DNA of 64,000 nucleotides, taken from NCBI GenBank assembly GCA_002118135.1, contig BDIU01000199.1, positions 62,001-126,000 on the forward strand, written 5' to 3'. Shown here one piece after another: positions 12,001 to 23,200 of the stretch. Position 1 is the stretch's first letter. Each line of letters begins with the position of its first letter. The notes below the pieces were generated by a model. It was not told the DNA's origin. It searched no databases and worked only from the letters and a program-made list of their open reading frames with translations. Source of the DNA: Trebouxia sp. TZW2008 (taxonomy: Eukaryota > Chlorophyta > Trebouxiophyceae > Trebouxiales > Trebouxiaceae). Both the position numbers and the translations under genes were made by a program.

Positions 12001-13525
12001 ACATCGCACACGTGCGGTGTTGCAGCAGAGTGGCATGTGCTTACTTGGGCGCAGGATGTAATTGTCCTCCGTTTCAAGGTCACACAAGTGCACTACATCA
12101 TCTCTGCCAGATGCTGAAGCCAGAATATGAACCCCAATCCAGGCCACCATCAGGGCAGGGCCGCCCGCTGCAACCCCTGCCCCAATCTTCATCTTCATCA
12201 TGCGCTGCCACCCCTGCCCTTGCTCTTCTTCCCCATGAATGCACAGCTCGCCCGTTGAGGCAACTGAGACCAGCTGGCGCTTGGGGCTGTACCAGAACAG
12301 TCCTAGCAAAGGGCCACTGCCCTCCAGAGTGAACAGCTTGCTGTGGTTGCCAGCAGTGTCAGCGCTGTAGACATCTGAGCTAACTTGTGCTACTGAGTAG
12401 AAAAGTGTTGCGACGCCTGAGTTGCCAGTGTCTGTTCCTGCAGTGTCAGTGAAATGCGGTGATTTACACAGTAGCAGTGGCGATTTGAAAGCTTTTGGAG
12501 ATGTTATGCGCTCAGTGAGCACAATGATGCTACAAAAAGGTGGTACAGGCTGACAAATGATCAGCATGATTGACAGCTTCAACATGACAGCAAGGCATGA
12601 GCTTATCGTTTTCCCATGCCAATAGCAATAGTCGTGATTGATACAACTGCAGATGCTGCACAAGAATGTGATGGCCATCTCGTAACTCTGTCCAAAGTTT
12701 CCTTGGAAATCCAGCCTCTTGTACTTATGCATAAATGCCAATGTACATGGCCAAAGCATGTGCAAGTCAATCACATAACATACCTGAAAATTCTGCAAAT
12801 TCTGCTTGGCCAATAGGTCCCGAGCCATTAAACGTGGAGAGCAGCACCAACTTGCAAGGTTGCTCTAAATGCCACAGGGCCACACGGCCTTTGCTGTCAC
12901 CAGACGCCAGAACATATGTGTTTGTTCTGGCCCAAAGTAGAGTGGTCACAGGAGCACTGTGGACCTTAGTATCTTCATGACCAGCATGTGCTGTGGCATG
13001 CCAGCAGCAAACAGCACCTAAAGACCAGCAAAATGGCCTGGACCATATCCATTGTTGCAGCTAGCATGCCTAGACATTCAGATCGTATGCGCATGGTGTG
13101 GCAATGACAAAGTGGCACCCTAGAGCTGATGTGCAGAGCCTAATGTTGTAGCGCATTGTTGAGACAGCCATCATATGTAAGGTCAGAGCTTGAAGACTTG
13201 CCTTGCGCGGTGCCAAATGCAACCATTGGTTGTGCCTGATGCCAGGTCAAGGAGCTGAGAGACTCTTTTTTGGCATAGCCTGGCAAATTCTGCAGAGCCT
13301 CCGAAGACAAGGCAACCCCGTCGGCAGCGTGAAGCTTTAGCTTGGGGGTTGCAGATGCCAACCACGGTGTGTGACCAGGTGCCTAGCAGCAACACAAACA
13401 ACCTTGTATATGTCTGAGGTATGTTGCTCAGACAGTGATCAGTGACTGCTTGACGACGGTACCTGTGACCAGCTCGAGCGCTCGAGCCCAGGCAGCTCGA
13501 CCGGTACAATGTAGTCGACGGCCAT
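1..13525 (-). CDS. IFT140: IFT140, intraflagellar transport complex A subunit (3' end outside window)
   Basis: IFT140 is a core subunit of the IFT-A complex, which drives retrograde transport and membrane-protein entry in cilia. The start at 13525 begins MAVDYIVPVELPG, close to the usual IFT140 N-terminus. Exons read with splice support: 13525-13463, 13382-13202 (GC donor), 12972-12784, 12392-12055. WD40-type exons follow at about 11.78-11.5, 11.24-11.04, 10.67-10.47, 10.0-9.8, 9.48-9.19 and 8.77-8.65 kb. Family landmarks include a DNYIL motif near 12060 and LLDFSYHLAIGDMNEAYK near 8200. TPR-type exons follow at about 7.65-7.5, 7.23-7.05, 6.33-6.18, 5.88-5.6, 4737-4630, 4.03-3.81, 3.36-3.24, 2.45-2.33, 1.98-1.79, 1.68-1.58, 1.32-1.15 and 364-286. 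Matches include SGDTDKIIFFAGVSRHPDIY, MAANYLQTLDWR and RIGDVYALLV, all in the expected order. The last exons lie off the left edge. The 3' half is riddled with partial exon duplications. Confidence 0.93.
602..1300 (-). repeat. Tandem duplication of an IFT140 TPR exon region (about 261-280 bp unit)
   Basis: Three units align in register. The stretch around atgaggc..ttgcaca..ctcacagcag starts near 621, 901 and 1162, giving spacings of 280 and 261 bp. A shorter fragment with the same cttgatgcag start is at 514. The unit nearest 1162 carries the exon that fits IFT140 best (VESLTRRMTSIAAFLQAQQL on the minus strand). The other units keep parts of it but have drifted. They look like decayed or alternative exon copies. 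Confidence 0.8.
2389..2866 (-). repeat. Tandem duplication at an IFT140 exon edge (196 and 209 bp spacing)
   Basis: The block catg(g/t)cctccctctcccttgcatctg... recurs at 2389, 2585 and 2794, followed each time by a near-identical ccctctgccataccctgccat stretch. The leftmost copy joins the exon encoding MLKRIAKLAKHQGSFHLACK on the minus strand, which fits IFT140. The two right-hand copies are upstream in transcription and lack the rest of the exon. Confidence 0.8.
3470..3643. mobile_element. MITE, Tc1/mariner-like termini with TA target duplication
   Basis: The left end reads CAGTAAACTCTCTTTGTAA and the right end is its inverted complement (ttacaaagagagtttactg). Both ends are flanked by TA, at 3468-3469 and 3644-3645. 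The element is 174 bp, non-coding, and also carries an internal inverted ggtcacc pair. It sits inside an IFT140 intron. TA duplication and CAGTAAA-type ends are typical of pogo/mariner MITEs; the assignment is by motif only. Confidence 0.75.
3672..3900 (-). repeat. 141-bp duplication of the 3' part of an IFT140 exon
   Basis: The sequence gactcaccacagcgtgccatgac recurs at 3675 and 3816, exactly 141 bp apart, and continues through the segment encoding LFDTLATIANNLTAKSDPVV. A more diverged copy starts near 3383. The copy at 3816 is continuous with the complete exon (about 4025-3813). The 3675 copy holds the exon's last bases and its 5' splice site only. Confidence 0.8.
3960..4490 (-). repeat. 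Four copies of an IFT140 exon start (149, 152, 164 bp spacing)
   Basis: The element ttgtccagctc...ctgctcaa...gtccagcatcacca..agagctctg recurs with its ttg at 3963, 4112, 4264 and 4428. On the minus strand each encodes a version of SSALVMLDTAEYFEQRQELD preceded by a possible cag acceptor. Only the 3963 copy runs into the full exon. The others stop after about 25 codons and look like decayed or alternative exon starts. Confidence 0.8.
4630..5262 (-). repeat. IFT140 TPR exon amplified in 141-bp units
   Basis: The motif ccatgccatg recurs at 4659, 4800, 4941 and 5110 (spacings 141, 141, 169). The complete exon is 4737-4630 (36 codons, acceptor gtgcag, donor GTAATC), encoding AAEAVYYFGKAG..RLAKQHGMDAEL. 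Because 141 bp is 47 codons, the second copy reads in frame straight through into the first. The third copy has an in-frame TAG in its exon start (near 5007). A fifth fragment near 5262-5215 has its own donor after AVYYFGKAG. Confidence 0.8.
6180..6500 (-). repeat. Duplicated IFT140 exon start (about 161 bp)
   Basis: The stretch cttctcagccagttgcaaag..tgtcc.cactcacc..aggcctgcagca occurs at about 6281 and again at about 6442. The first belongs to the exon encoding GEWTKALQLAEKSDRINLKA on the minus strand. The second repeats the exon's first 20 or so codons and then degenerates. Confidence 0.7.
6709..7085 (-). repeat. Duplicated IFT140 exon end (213 and 132 bp)
   Basis: The sequence gtt(g/c)agcaggtcaa.gc.g recurs at 6711, 6924 and 7056. 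The 7056 copy is the 3' part of the exon encoding AAGRIDLLNKLHQV on the minus strand. The 6924 and 6711 copies retain DLLN.LHQV-like sequence but sit in the following intron. Confidence 0.65.
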
Positions 13526-14225
13526 GCTACAGAATGAATGCGATCAAGGCGATTGGCCGGCAGGCATGGCTGATCACTCAGCTCGAGGGACGTTTACGTG
13601 CACCTGAGGCAGGCGAAAACTGGTGTTGTGACATGCCGTGTTGTCAGCAATGCGTTCTGAATACTGAACAGTCTCACGTTCGTGCTGGCCCGTAGACTTG
13701 TAGCAGAATGTCCTCTGCAGCAACGCTGCATACATTGCTGAGCACTGCTTGCAAATATTGTGGTGACATGCCCGGGATGCACAAGACACTGCTCTACTTT
13801 ATGCATTGAGTTTCAGTTGCAGGATTCAGCAAAAGCTCTTGTCAGCATCAATATGGCCCATCCGAGGGAATGGACCAATGGGCTGAACCAGGTGGGTGTT
13901 GTCTTTGACCATAAATGCAGAGAAAATTCTGCAAGGTGCATCAGATGCAAGCAGGAAGTTTCCAAGCAATTTAGGTTTACACCTATTGATTCAACAGTCA
14001 TGCAATGCTACATACCATTATTCATCACATAAAGTCAATCTAGTGTTGGACACAAGCTGAAAGGACGCTTGTCAGCTGGCTTGGGACAGAGATCCTGACA
14101 CCATCAACCAAAAGTTGGACTTAGGCACACACAGAAACATCAAGCAGTCACTGTGCTGCCACTTGTGCAAGCACCATTGTCCCCGCCTGATCAAACTCTT
14201 GCTGAGAAAAGTTGTGCTGTAAGTA
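13526..14225 (-). promoter_or_regulatory. Intergenic region between fibre gene and IFT140 (tandem)
   Basis: This 700-bp gap holds the 3' flank of the upstream fibre gene and the presumed promoter/5' UTR of IFT140. A ttaca at 13977-13981 reads TGTAA on the minus strand, about 245 nt past the fibre stop. TGTAA is the usual chlorophyte polyadenylation motif, so this is a candidate cleavage signal. I see no convincing additional ORF or core promoter motif. Confidence 0.5.
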
Positions 14226-17200
14226 TCAAGAGCTGCTCAGTCCAACAATTGTGCACATCAGTTGAGTTCCAGAGGCAGCATACACGTCTGCATTGTTGCC
14301 ACCTGCAACAATGGTTGCAACATATTGCCCAACAATGGCTGATATGGTCACAGTGCGCAAGTCACTGCTGATACCAGTCACTGCAGCTGTAGGTACTGTG
14401 ATTGCACTGTTGGAGCTGGGCGCATATCCAGTAACGCTGACTGAAAGAATGCTTGTGAAAAGAGCTGTCCCTGAGGCTGTCCCATCTGAAGTTGGGCGTG
14501 CTGTTGCAACACCGCTATTGCCGCTGACTGCTACGGTGCCATACCATGTTGTGATGATAGATGGCTGTGTAGGTGCACCACTTGCAGTGGACGAGTAGCT
14601 TGTTGAGCCAGCATAGAACTTTGGTTCCCCTATGAGGTCTGTATACTTTGCTGATGTTGCCACTGTTGCTAGTGGTACACCGTTCACGGTCACAGGAGTG
14701 CTCAAAGCAACCCCGCTACTGAAAGTGCCAAGTCCGCTGACACTCACAGTTGAGCTTACAGTCAAAGGTGCTGAAAATGATGAGGTGGCCTGCACAGTGA
14801 GTGTCTTGCTGCTGCCGCCATTCAGCGCCACATTGCCGCTGGCAGAGATAGCTGTGCTGCCTGCAAAGGTTGCTGTTGCCAGGAAACTGCAAGCAGCATT
14901 GACTGTCAAGGTCTGAGAGGCTGTATTGCCCAGCACAGTGTTGCCCTGAACCGTTAAGCTGGTGGAAGTGCCACTGAGCAGCGCCCCTCCCGTGAGGGTT
15001 GCCAGACCGCTGCTCTCGATGGTGAGGCGGTCTGTCAATTGACCGCTGCTTGCGCTGCTGCTGGTGCCTGCTGTTGTGGTGCTGAAGATCAGGCTGCCTC
15101 CCCACTTGCCTGTTGCATCCTGTGCAAGCAATTCACTGGATGACTCAAGCATTTGCTCTCTTGCCTCACAATGAGAAGGGGCCACACAGGTTGCATGTTG
15201 GTATGAGGCTCGTGTCCAAAATACATTGCAAACACCCCATTGAATATGCTAAGTACATGCATTCTCCGTTAGCTTGTTACATGCAGAATCTGAGTGTGCC
15301 AAATTGATGCCATGTAGGCATCATGGGCAGCAAGCTTGCATTGTGTTCCGGCTGCGAGCACATTAAAGCTGCAGCTCAGCATGCTTACAGCCAGTTCCTC
15401 CCATTGTTCAATACAAGCTGTACACCAGTTGAATTTATGCATGGAAATGGAGACGGTGCTCACCGTGAACTGAGAGCGGATTTGGGCTGTAGGGCCTTGC
15501 ACTGAGCCATCGTAGCCACTAAACAGGATGCTGCCCAGAGTAAATCCACTGCTGACAGCACTGCCACTGTTCTGCCGTTGGAAACCCAACACCGCACCAC
15601 TGCCTGCTGTGGCACTGTTGCTGTACATTGCAAACCCTGAGTTGAAGGTTGTGGTTGCAAAGATTGTGAGGGTGTTGCTGCTACTTGTGCCCAAGACTGT
15701 ATTGCCCAGGGCGCTGAGCAGATTATTGTTTGCGATAGACACTGCAGCTGTGTAGGAAGCTGGTGCAGCAAAGCTTGAGGTGGCACGAATTGTCAGGGTT
15801 TGAGTGCTTGAAGCACCAAGTGCAACATTGCCATTGGCAGTAATACTGGCTGCTGCAGCGAATGTTGTTGGTGCATTGATAGTAATAAGGTTGGCTGAGC
15901 CTGTTCCTAAGATCACGCTGTCTAAAGCACTGAAGGCAGCACCAGGGCTGACTGTGACAGCAGCATTGGCAGTGACTGCTGATGCAAAGCTTGTAGCAGC
16001 AGCCACATTCAAAGTGTTGCCGCTGTTTGTGCCAATCACGACATTGCCCAGGGCGGACAGAGCATTGCCAGCAGCAACAGTGACAGCAGCGTTTGCAGTG
16101 ACGGGCGCTGTGCTAGCAAAGGTCGTAGCTGCGTTGACCAGCAATGTCTGACTGCCACTAGTGCCCAGCACTGTGTTTCCTGCAACAGTCAGGCTGCTTG
16201 ATGCAGTGGACAGTGTCAGGCCGCCTGTCATGGTGACAAGACCGTTGCTGTTGATGGTGAGGCGGTCAATGAGCTGAGAGCTGGTTGCGGCGCTTGTGCT
16301 GCCTGTTGCGCTTGTGCTGAAAACGAGGCTGCCTCCTAGATTGCCAATTGCGTCCTGTCAGAACCACGATCTTTTCAGGCAAGAAAAAGATGGGTGAGTT
16401 ATGCATCTTGCATGCTGAGCTGAAGCATAATTCTCAGATGCGCGTGCTTGCATCAGCCAAGCTGCTGCATTTGGCACAGCAGCAGCAGCAGCAGCAGTGT
16501 GAGATTTCATTGTGTTAAAAGCTGTGAATCAAGCAAGTTTCAAGCAAAAGCATTTTGACAACAGCTTGCAGAGAACCTTGCCATATACAGACAATGATGA
16601 AGTCATCATGCAAACCATCTGCTGCAGCGCTGCACTGACCGTGAACACAGAGCGTATCTGGGCAATGGGAGCCTGCACAGATCCATCATAGCCACTGAAC
16701 AGGATGCTGCCTAAAGTGAACCCACTGGCAACTGCAGCTGCAGCATTGGTCCTCTGAAAGCCCACCACCAGACCACTGCTGGGTGTGGTGCTGTTGCTGA
16801 ACAGCTGTAACGCCTGGTTGAAGGTTGCTGCTCCAGCAAAGGTGGCATTGGCATTGACCAACAGGCTGTTGGCATTGGAGCTGCCAATAATCACATTGCC
16901 GAAGGCAGTGAGTGTGTTGCTAGAGGCAATTGTCATAGGGGCTGTGGCAATGACTGGTGCTGCAAAGGTTGTGCTTGCATAGACATCCAGTGCGTTACTG
17001 AGGCTAGTGCCCAGCACTGTGCTGCCCAAAGCGCTTAAATTGTTGCCTGTAGCAACAGTCAAGGGGGCATTGGCTGTGATCGCTGCTGAGAAGGTAGTGG
17101 CTGCGTGGACTGTGAGGCTTTGAGTGCTGCTAGTGCCCATGACTGAGTTGCCGCTGACAGACAGGGTGTTCAAATTGGTGTTGCCAGCTACTGTCAGGCT

Positions 17201-20200
17201 ACTAGAGGCAGCAGGCAAAAGCACACTGCCAGTGAAGGTTGCCAAGCCATTGCTGTCAATGGTCAAACGGTCTATAAGCTGGCCTGAACTAGAGCTAGAG
17301 CTGCCTGTGCTGCTTGTGCTCAATACTAGACTGCCTCCCAGCTTGCCTGTAGCATCCTGCATCAGTGACAGACAGCTGGCACTGAGCTCAAACCAATTCT
17401 GCAGGCAAGAACAGGAACAAAAAGGGCTCAACCACATCAATGCAGATGTACCCACTGTTGCCAGAGAGTATTTGTCGAGCACAATGCTGGCGCTTTGTGC
17501 AGGAATACAGGTCACTATGTGATTTTGCTCTGCTTGGAAGTCAAGCTTGAGGTCTGCACAAGCGCTGTCAAGCACAAGATTGTCAAACGCAGCACAGACA
17601 GGAGGACTCATCTAGCTTTTTGACTGCATTTCGTTCAGCAGTACAGGACAGCTTACTGTGAAGACAGATCGGATTTGTGCAATGGGTCCCTGCACTGCGC
17701 CATCAAAGCCACTGAACAGCATGCTGCCTACAGTGAAGCCAGCCGTCACGGCACTGCCAGCATTCTGCCTCTGAAAGCCCAACACTGCCCCAGTGCTGGC
17801 CGTGCTGCTGTTGCTGGACAGCAGAAAGCCCTGATTGAAGGTTGCTGAACCATTGAATGTGGCATTGGCGTCGACCAGCAGACTGTTGGCATTGCTGGCT
17901 CCTATTACGGTATTGCCTAGTGCATTCAACGCAGTGGCAGCTGACACAGTGACAGGTGCATTGAAGACAGCGGATGCTGTGAATGATGAGGGAGACTGAA
18001 CTAGCACAAGCTGACTGCTGTTGGTGCCCAGCGTGATGTTGCCATTAGCTGTCAGAGCAGCGTTGGCTGTCAAGGTGACTGGACTGGAAAAGGTGGATGC
18101 AGCGCCAACCGAGAGGCTCTGTGCACTGTTAGTGCCAAGGACAGAGTTGCCTATTACTGTGAAGAGAGCTGCGACCGTGACAGGTGCATTGGCGCTGATT
18201 GCGGCATTGGCTGTGATAGGTGCAGTTGAGGTGAAGGTCGTGACAGTGTAGAATGTTGGTGCTGCATTGACTGCAAGCGTCTGGGAGCTGTTTGCCCCCA
18301 GCACTGTGCTGCCATTGACTTGCAGAGTGCTGGCAACAGCGAGAGCGTTGTTGACTGTGACTGGTGCACTGGCAATGATGGGTGCCGAGCTAGAGAAAGT
18401 CGCTGCTGCATTGAAAGCAGCCGCAGCATTTGCCATCAGAGGTCCATTGGCAGTCACTGCGGCTGACGGAGCAAACGTAGTTGGGGCATTGATCATTAAG
18501 CTGTTGCTTGCACTGGTGCCCAGAGTGATGTTGCCTGTAGCTGTGAAAGTGTTGCCGCCTGCAACTGTGACAGGAGCATTTGCTGTGACTGGTGCAGCAA
18601 AGCTGCTGGCAGCGTTAACAGTCAAGGTATTGCTGGACCCTGTGCCAATGACGGCATTCCCTTGAGCCCTGAGAGTGCTACCAGCACTGATGCTGACATC
18701 AGCACTGGCTGTGACTGGGTCTGCAAATGTGGCAGCAGCATTGACTGTCAAGGTCTGCACCCCTGACGTGCCCAGGATAGTGTTGCCTGCTACTGCTAGG
18801 GTGCTGTTGGGGTTGCTGATACTGACCCCTCCTGAAAAGGTCGATAGGCCTGTGCTGTCTATTGTGATGCGGTCAGTCAGCTGGCCTGAGGGGTTGAGGC
18901 TGTTGGTGCCTGCTGTGCTTGTGCTGAAAACCAGGCTGCCTCCCCAATTGCTTGTACTGTCCTGCACACCAACAAACAGCGTCGTTGTACAAGGTCAGCA
19001 TGACAGGCAATGTAAATCATGGCTGCAGTTGTTGAGGCTTAAGGCAATTGCGACAGGGCCTTGTGATGAAGTCAGCTAGTCTAGGATGCTAGACACTAGA
19101 TTGCCTAAGGTCATGGTGTTTGGTCAAGTCAAGGGATCAAATTTTCCAGGTCGCCCAAGGAAGATCTGGAATGACATTGTTTTGTCTGACTTTCGATAGT
19201 TGAACATCAGGCGTCCGTTTCGCGACACTCAAGACAAGCCTGCCTGGCGAGATAGGACTTGTGCCACATATACCTAGCAGTATATGCTGGAACATGGTGT
19301 TGTTGTTGTTGTTGTTATTGTTATTATTATTATTATTATTTTAATTATCATTGATATTTTTATTATGATTATTGTTATTATTATTGTTATTAGTCTTTGT
19401 ATTGATCAGCAACACAACATACCAAGGTTTAGTTACAACCTTTGAAAGCAAGGGCAGGGATGTGAAAGGACAAACAGTTCAGCAGGAGAAATTGGGAAGT
19501 CTGACCGTGAGTTGTGACCGGATTTGAGCGGTGGGTGCTTGAGAGTGGCCATCATAGCCACTGAAAAGTATGCTGCCCAAAGGGGACCCACTACTCACTG
19601 CAGCGCTGTTGGTCTGCCTCTGAAACCCCAACACAGCACTGGCATTGGCAGTGGAGCTATTGCTGTTTAGCTGCAGGTTGTTGGTTGTCAAACTGGCACT
19701 GAAAGTAGCTGCAGCAAGGACTGTGAGCGTGTTGCTGCTGTTTGTACCCAGAGATGTGTTTCCTTGTGAGCTGAATGTGTTGCCTGCACTGATGCTGACA
19801 GGCGCATTGGCCAGAACAGGTGCTGTGAAGGTTGCTGTTGCAGGTATTGTCAAGGTTTGACTGCTATTTGCGCCAATAGTTGTGTTGGCATTGATAGTCA
19901 CAGGTGCATTGGCCGTGACTGGGGCCGTTGAGCTGAAGATTGTGACAGCATTGATGTCCACTGTCTGATTGTTGTTGACGCCCAAGGTGGTGTTACCTGA
20001 GGCGGTGAGAGGCCCAGCTACAGTCAAAGCACTGTTCGCTGCAATGGGCGCGTTGGCTGTGACAGGTCCAGTTGTTGGACCAAAAGTGGTGACTGCGTTG
20101 ATTTGCAAAGTCTGTCCCCCTGCACTGGTGCCCACAACAGCGTTTCCAGCTGCAGTCAGATTGCCGGCAACAGTCATATCAGAACTGGCCAAGATGACAG

Positions 20201-23200
20201 CATTGGCTGTGATGGGTCCTGCTGATGGTGCGAAGGTAGTCACAGCGTTGACGGTAAGGCTTTGCCCTCCTGAAGCTTGACCCAAAACTGTGCTGCCTGT
20301 AGTTGAGAGAGTCCCACTGACGCTCATATCAGATGTTGCAACTACAGGGGCATTGATGCTTACAGGCCCTGATGTTGATGCGAAAGTGGTGGCTGCGTTG
20401 ACTGTCAGGGACTGCCCACCAGCAGCAGACCCCAATACTGTGTTGCCCTTAACAGTCAGGTCTGAGTTGGCCACTATGGCTGCATTCACAGTGACAGGTC
20501 CTGAGGCAAAGGTAGTCTGCGCATTGACTGTAAGGCCTTGGAGACTAGAGTCACCTAAGACGGTGTCCCCATGCACTGTGAGTGGACCAGCAACTGATGC
20601 TGCTGCTTGAAAGGTTGCGGCTGCATTGACTGTCAGTGTGTCCGCAGCAGTTGTGCCCAGAGTGCTGCTGCCTGTTGCAACAAATGGAGACCGTAATATG
20701 ATGTTGCCTGTGCTGGTAATGGTGATGTCGCCACCAAGGCCCAAGGAGTCTGAGCCCAGCAGTTGGATGGAGGATTGCTGACCACCTGATGAAGCTGTTC
20801 CAGCAGCTATCAGCACGTTTCCGCCGGTTCCAGATGCGCCAGAACTTGCTCCAGCCAGCAATGCAAGATTGCCTGTAGATACGCATCACATCAAGATGTT
20901 GGAACACTGCATAGTCAATGTCACAGTACTTTTGTAACTAGCAGACATGCTGAGGGCATGTTGAAGCGCATGCTGGTCTTGGATGATTGCATGTTTTATG
21001 ATCTACAAGTTAGCTTCACCCATTGACACTGTCTGCAAGCTATGCAGATGCATGAAGGCAGGTTAGAACAGACTGTCAACTGCCGTCCAGCAGTCCCATC
21101 TTCTCCCGTGCTATGCCTACATCTGATGTAAATACAAAAGGCCAAGCATGCAAGTGCAGACTGTACCTCCTGGGGCCCCTGAGGCACCATATGCTGCTTG
21201 TAGAGTAAGAGTGATTGTGTTGCTACTTGCTGTGCTGCCATCAAGGGTGCCAATGATTTGGTCTTGTGAGCTGGGTGCAGCACCGGGTTGAACAAGCTCA
21301 ATGTGCTGTATGCTCAAGGTACTGCTGGGTGCGTTGACATCACCTGCGAAAAAGGCATTGATGGATGTACACCTGCACGCTTTTTGCTGTGCAATTTGTG
21401 CATGTGAGGAGCATGAACTGTTGACTGCAGCAATGCATGTACAACACGGGTAAAGTGAACAATTTCTAACAGTGAGCACAGCATGCAGGGATTCAAGGCT
21501 CATGTAAGCCGGTCAGCAGTGCTGAAGTTGTCATAACACATGACCAGGCAAAGGGTTGCTGGCGTGATCACAACACGTGACTGGGCAAAAGGCTGCTCTT
21601 GAGGACAGTATGTACGCTCATCACAGTTACGCATACTGTGTCATGCATGCAAGCAAGCAACAACTCAAAGAAGCAGCATATAAGCATGTGAGACTACATT
21701 GCTCTATGTGTCACTGGCACCCATGCAAGCGGTTACATTTTGCAAAGAAGAGCATACCAAAGCCAGGTCCAATACTTCCAGCAGTCAATTGCCCAACTTG
21801 GGTGATCTCGCTTTGTGCCAGTGAGACAAAGCCTGAGGCATTGACATACAGCGGTGCAAGCGCAGCCAGAACAAAGACACCACTTGCATCTGGCACGGCT
21901 ATATTGTTCTCCATGGACGGTCCACTGACCCAGATCTGCAAAGCGAATTGCCTGTGCATGATGACAGCCAATCTTGAACATGGATTGAGGCAAGTGCACA
22001 GTGCCAGCTCTAGTGCGTCAAGCTTTCAAAGTGCTACCCTTGTTCAATGCATACAGCAAGGTTGGATGTCAGCCTGCATGCCTCACAGCATGTTGCAGCT
22101 CTGCGGCTTGTACTGACAGGCACAGGAAATGCGATCCTCAACTGCCAGCATATAGCAAGATCTGACCTGTGTTGTGGGACCACTGATGTTATTGTTGCCA
22201 TAAAATGTCAAAGGCATGTCCCCACGGAGAATGCCACTGAAAGATGCTGCTGCATTGAAAGCAGCAACATTTGCTGGTGGGGCAGGTGGTGGCACAACGG
22301 GAGTAGGCGGAGGCGGAGGTGATGGTGGGGGTGGCGATGGCAATGGTGGTGGTGGTGATTGGTCTGGCGGTGGTGGGGAGGGGTGGGGTGGTGGTGGAGG
22401 AGGCCTGGGAGGGGGCGAAGGAGGTGGCGGTGGGGGTCTGGGCGGTGGCGGTGAGTGAGCTGGTGGTGGTGGGGGTGACTGCAGTGGTGGAGGTGGCTGC
22501 AGTGGTGGTGGGGCCACTGGTGGGGGTGGCAAAGGTGGTGGTGGCAATGGTGGCGGCATCATGCGCGGTGGCGATAGAGGCGTTTGCGGTGGTGGAGCAG
22601 AACTCACAGGCAAAGACAATAGCTGTTGCTGCAGCTGTGCTAGAGTGCCATTCCCTAAAGACAGATTGCCGGCCAAGCCTAAGTTTGGGGTCAGCAGGTT
22701 GATCACATCGCCTGCAATGTTTACTGTAGAAGCTCCCTGTTCATTAGTGGTCAGACCAATGCTGCTGGCGCCGTTGACACCAAACAGTAGTGTGTGCGTG
22801 GAGTTGACCAGCAGGATGGGTTGCTGGCCAAATGTCAACAACAGTGGCTGGCCAGCGCCCAAGTTGGCCAAACGCACAGTGCTGCTACCATTGCTTGCGC
22901 CAAGCCTGAGACTACTTGGGAACTGCAAGCCACAGTTTCAGGTGTTTCTGATGTGCACATGGCATGCTAAGGGTTGCTTGCTCACAGGCTGTGGACTACA
23001 GCCATTGGCTTTGACAGGTATGCATAGTCATTTCTGCCGGGCACAGAGCTTGGGGTCCTGGCATGCTCAAAGCCAGTTGGCAGTGTCCAGCTGTCCGCAT
23101 GCACCAAACGTGCACGGAGGTACTGCAGATCATGCATAAGGACTGATTCATTGTCAAAACATGCACAATACACTTTGGCTTGCAGCACAGTCCCCATACA

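Larger units (their letters stand above)
18825..19637 (-). repeat. Tail-fibre-like module 1 (split by intron 19505-18962)
   Basis: VLGFQRQ..SILFSGYDGHSQAPTAQIR ends the exon at 19506, and DSTSNWGGSLVFST..DRITIDSTGLSTFSGG starts the next at 18961. The intron is 544 bp, phase 0, donor GTCAGA. It is the longest of the four equivalent introns because it hosts a LINE tail. Confidence 0.85.

Noticed and set aside
14293..20610. Many plus-strand ORFs (Ala/Val/Leu-rich) across the fibre shaft
   Set aside because: They mirror the repeated minus-strand coding sequence. The minus-strand exons share splice positions, phase and repeat pattern, so these are shadows.
22216..22702. Plus-strand ORFs rich in Gly and Val over the poly-Pro region
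   Set aside because: They are the reverse-strand shadow of the (Pro)n tract. The minus strand has the correct splice sites and phase, and the plus-strand frames have none.
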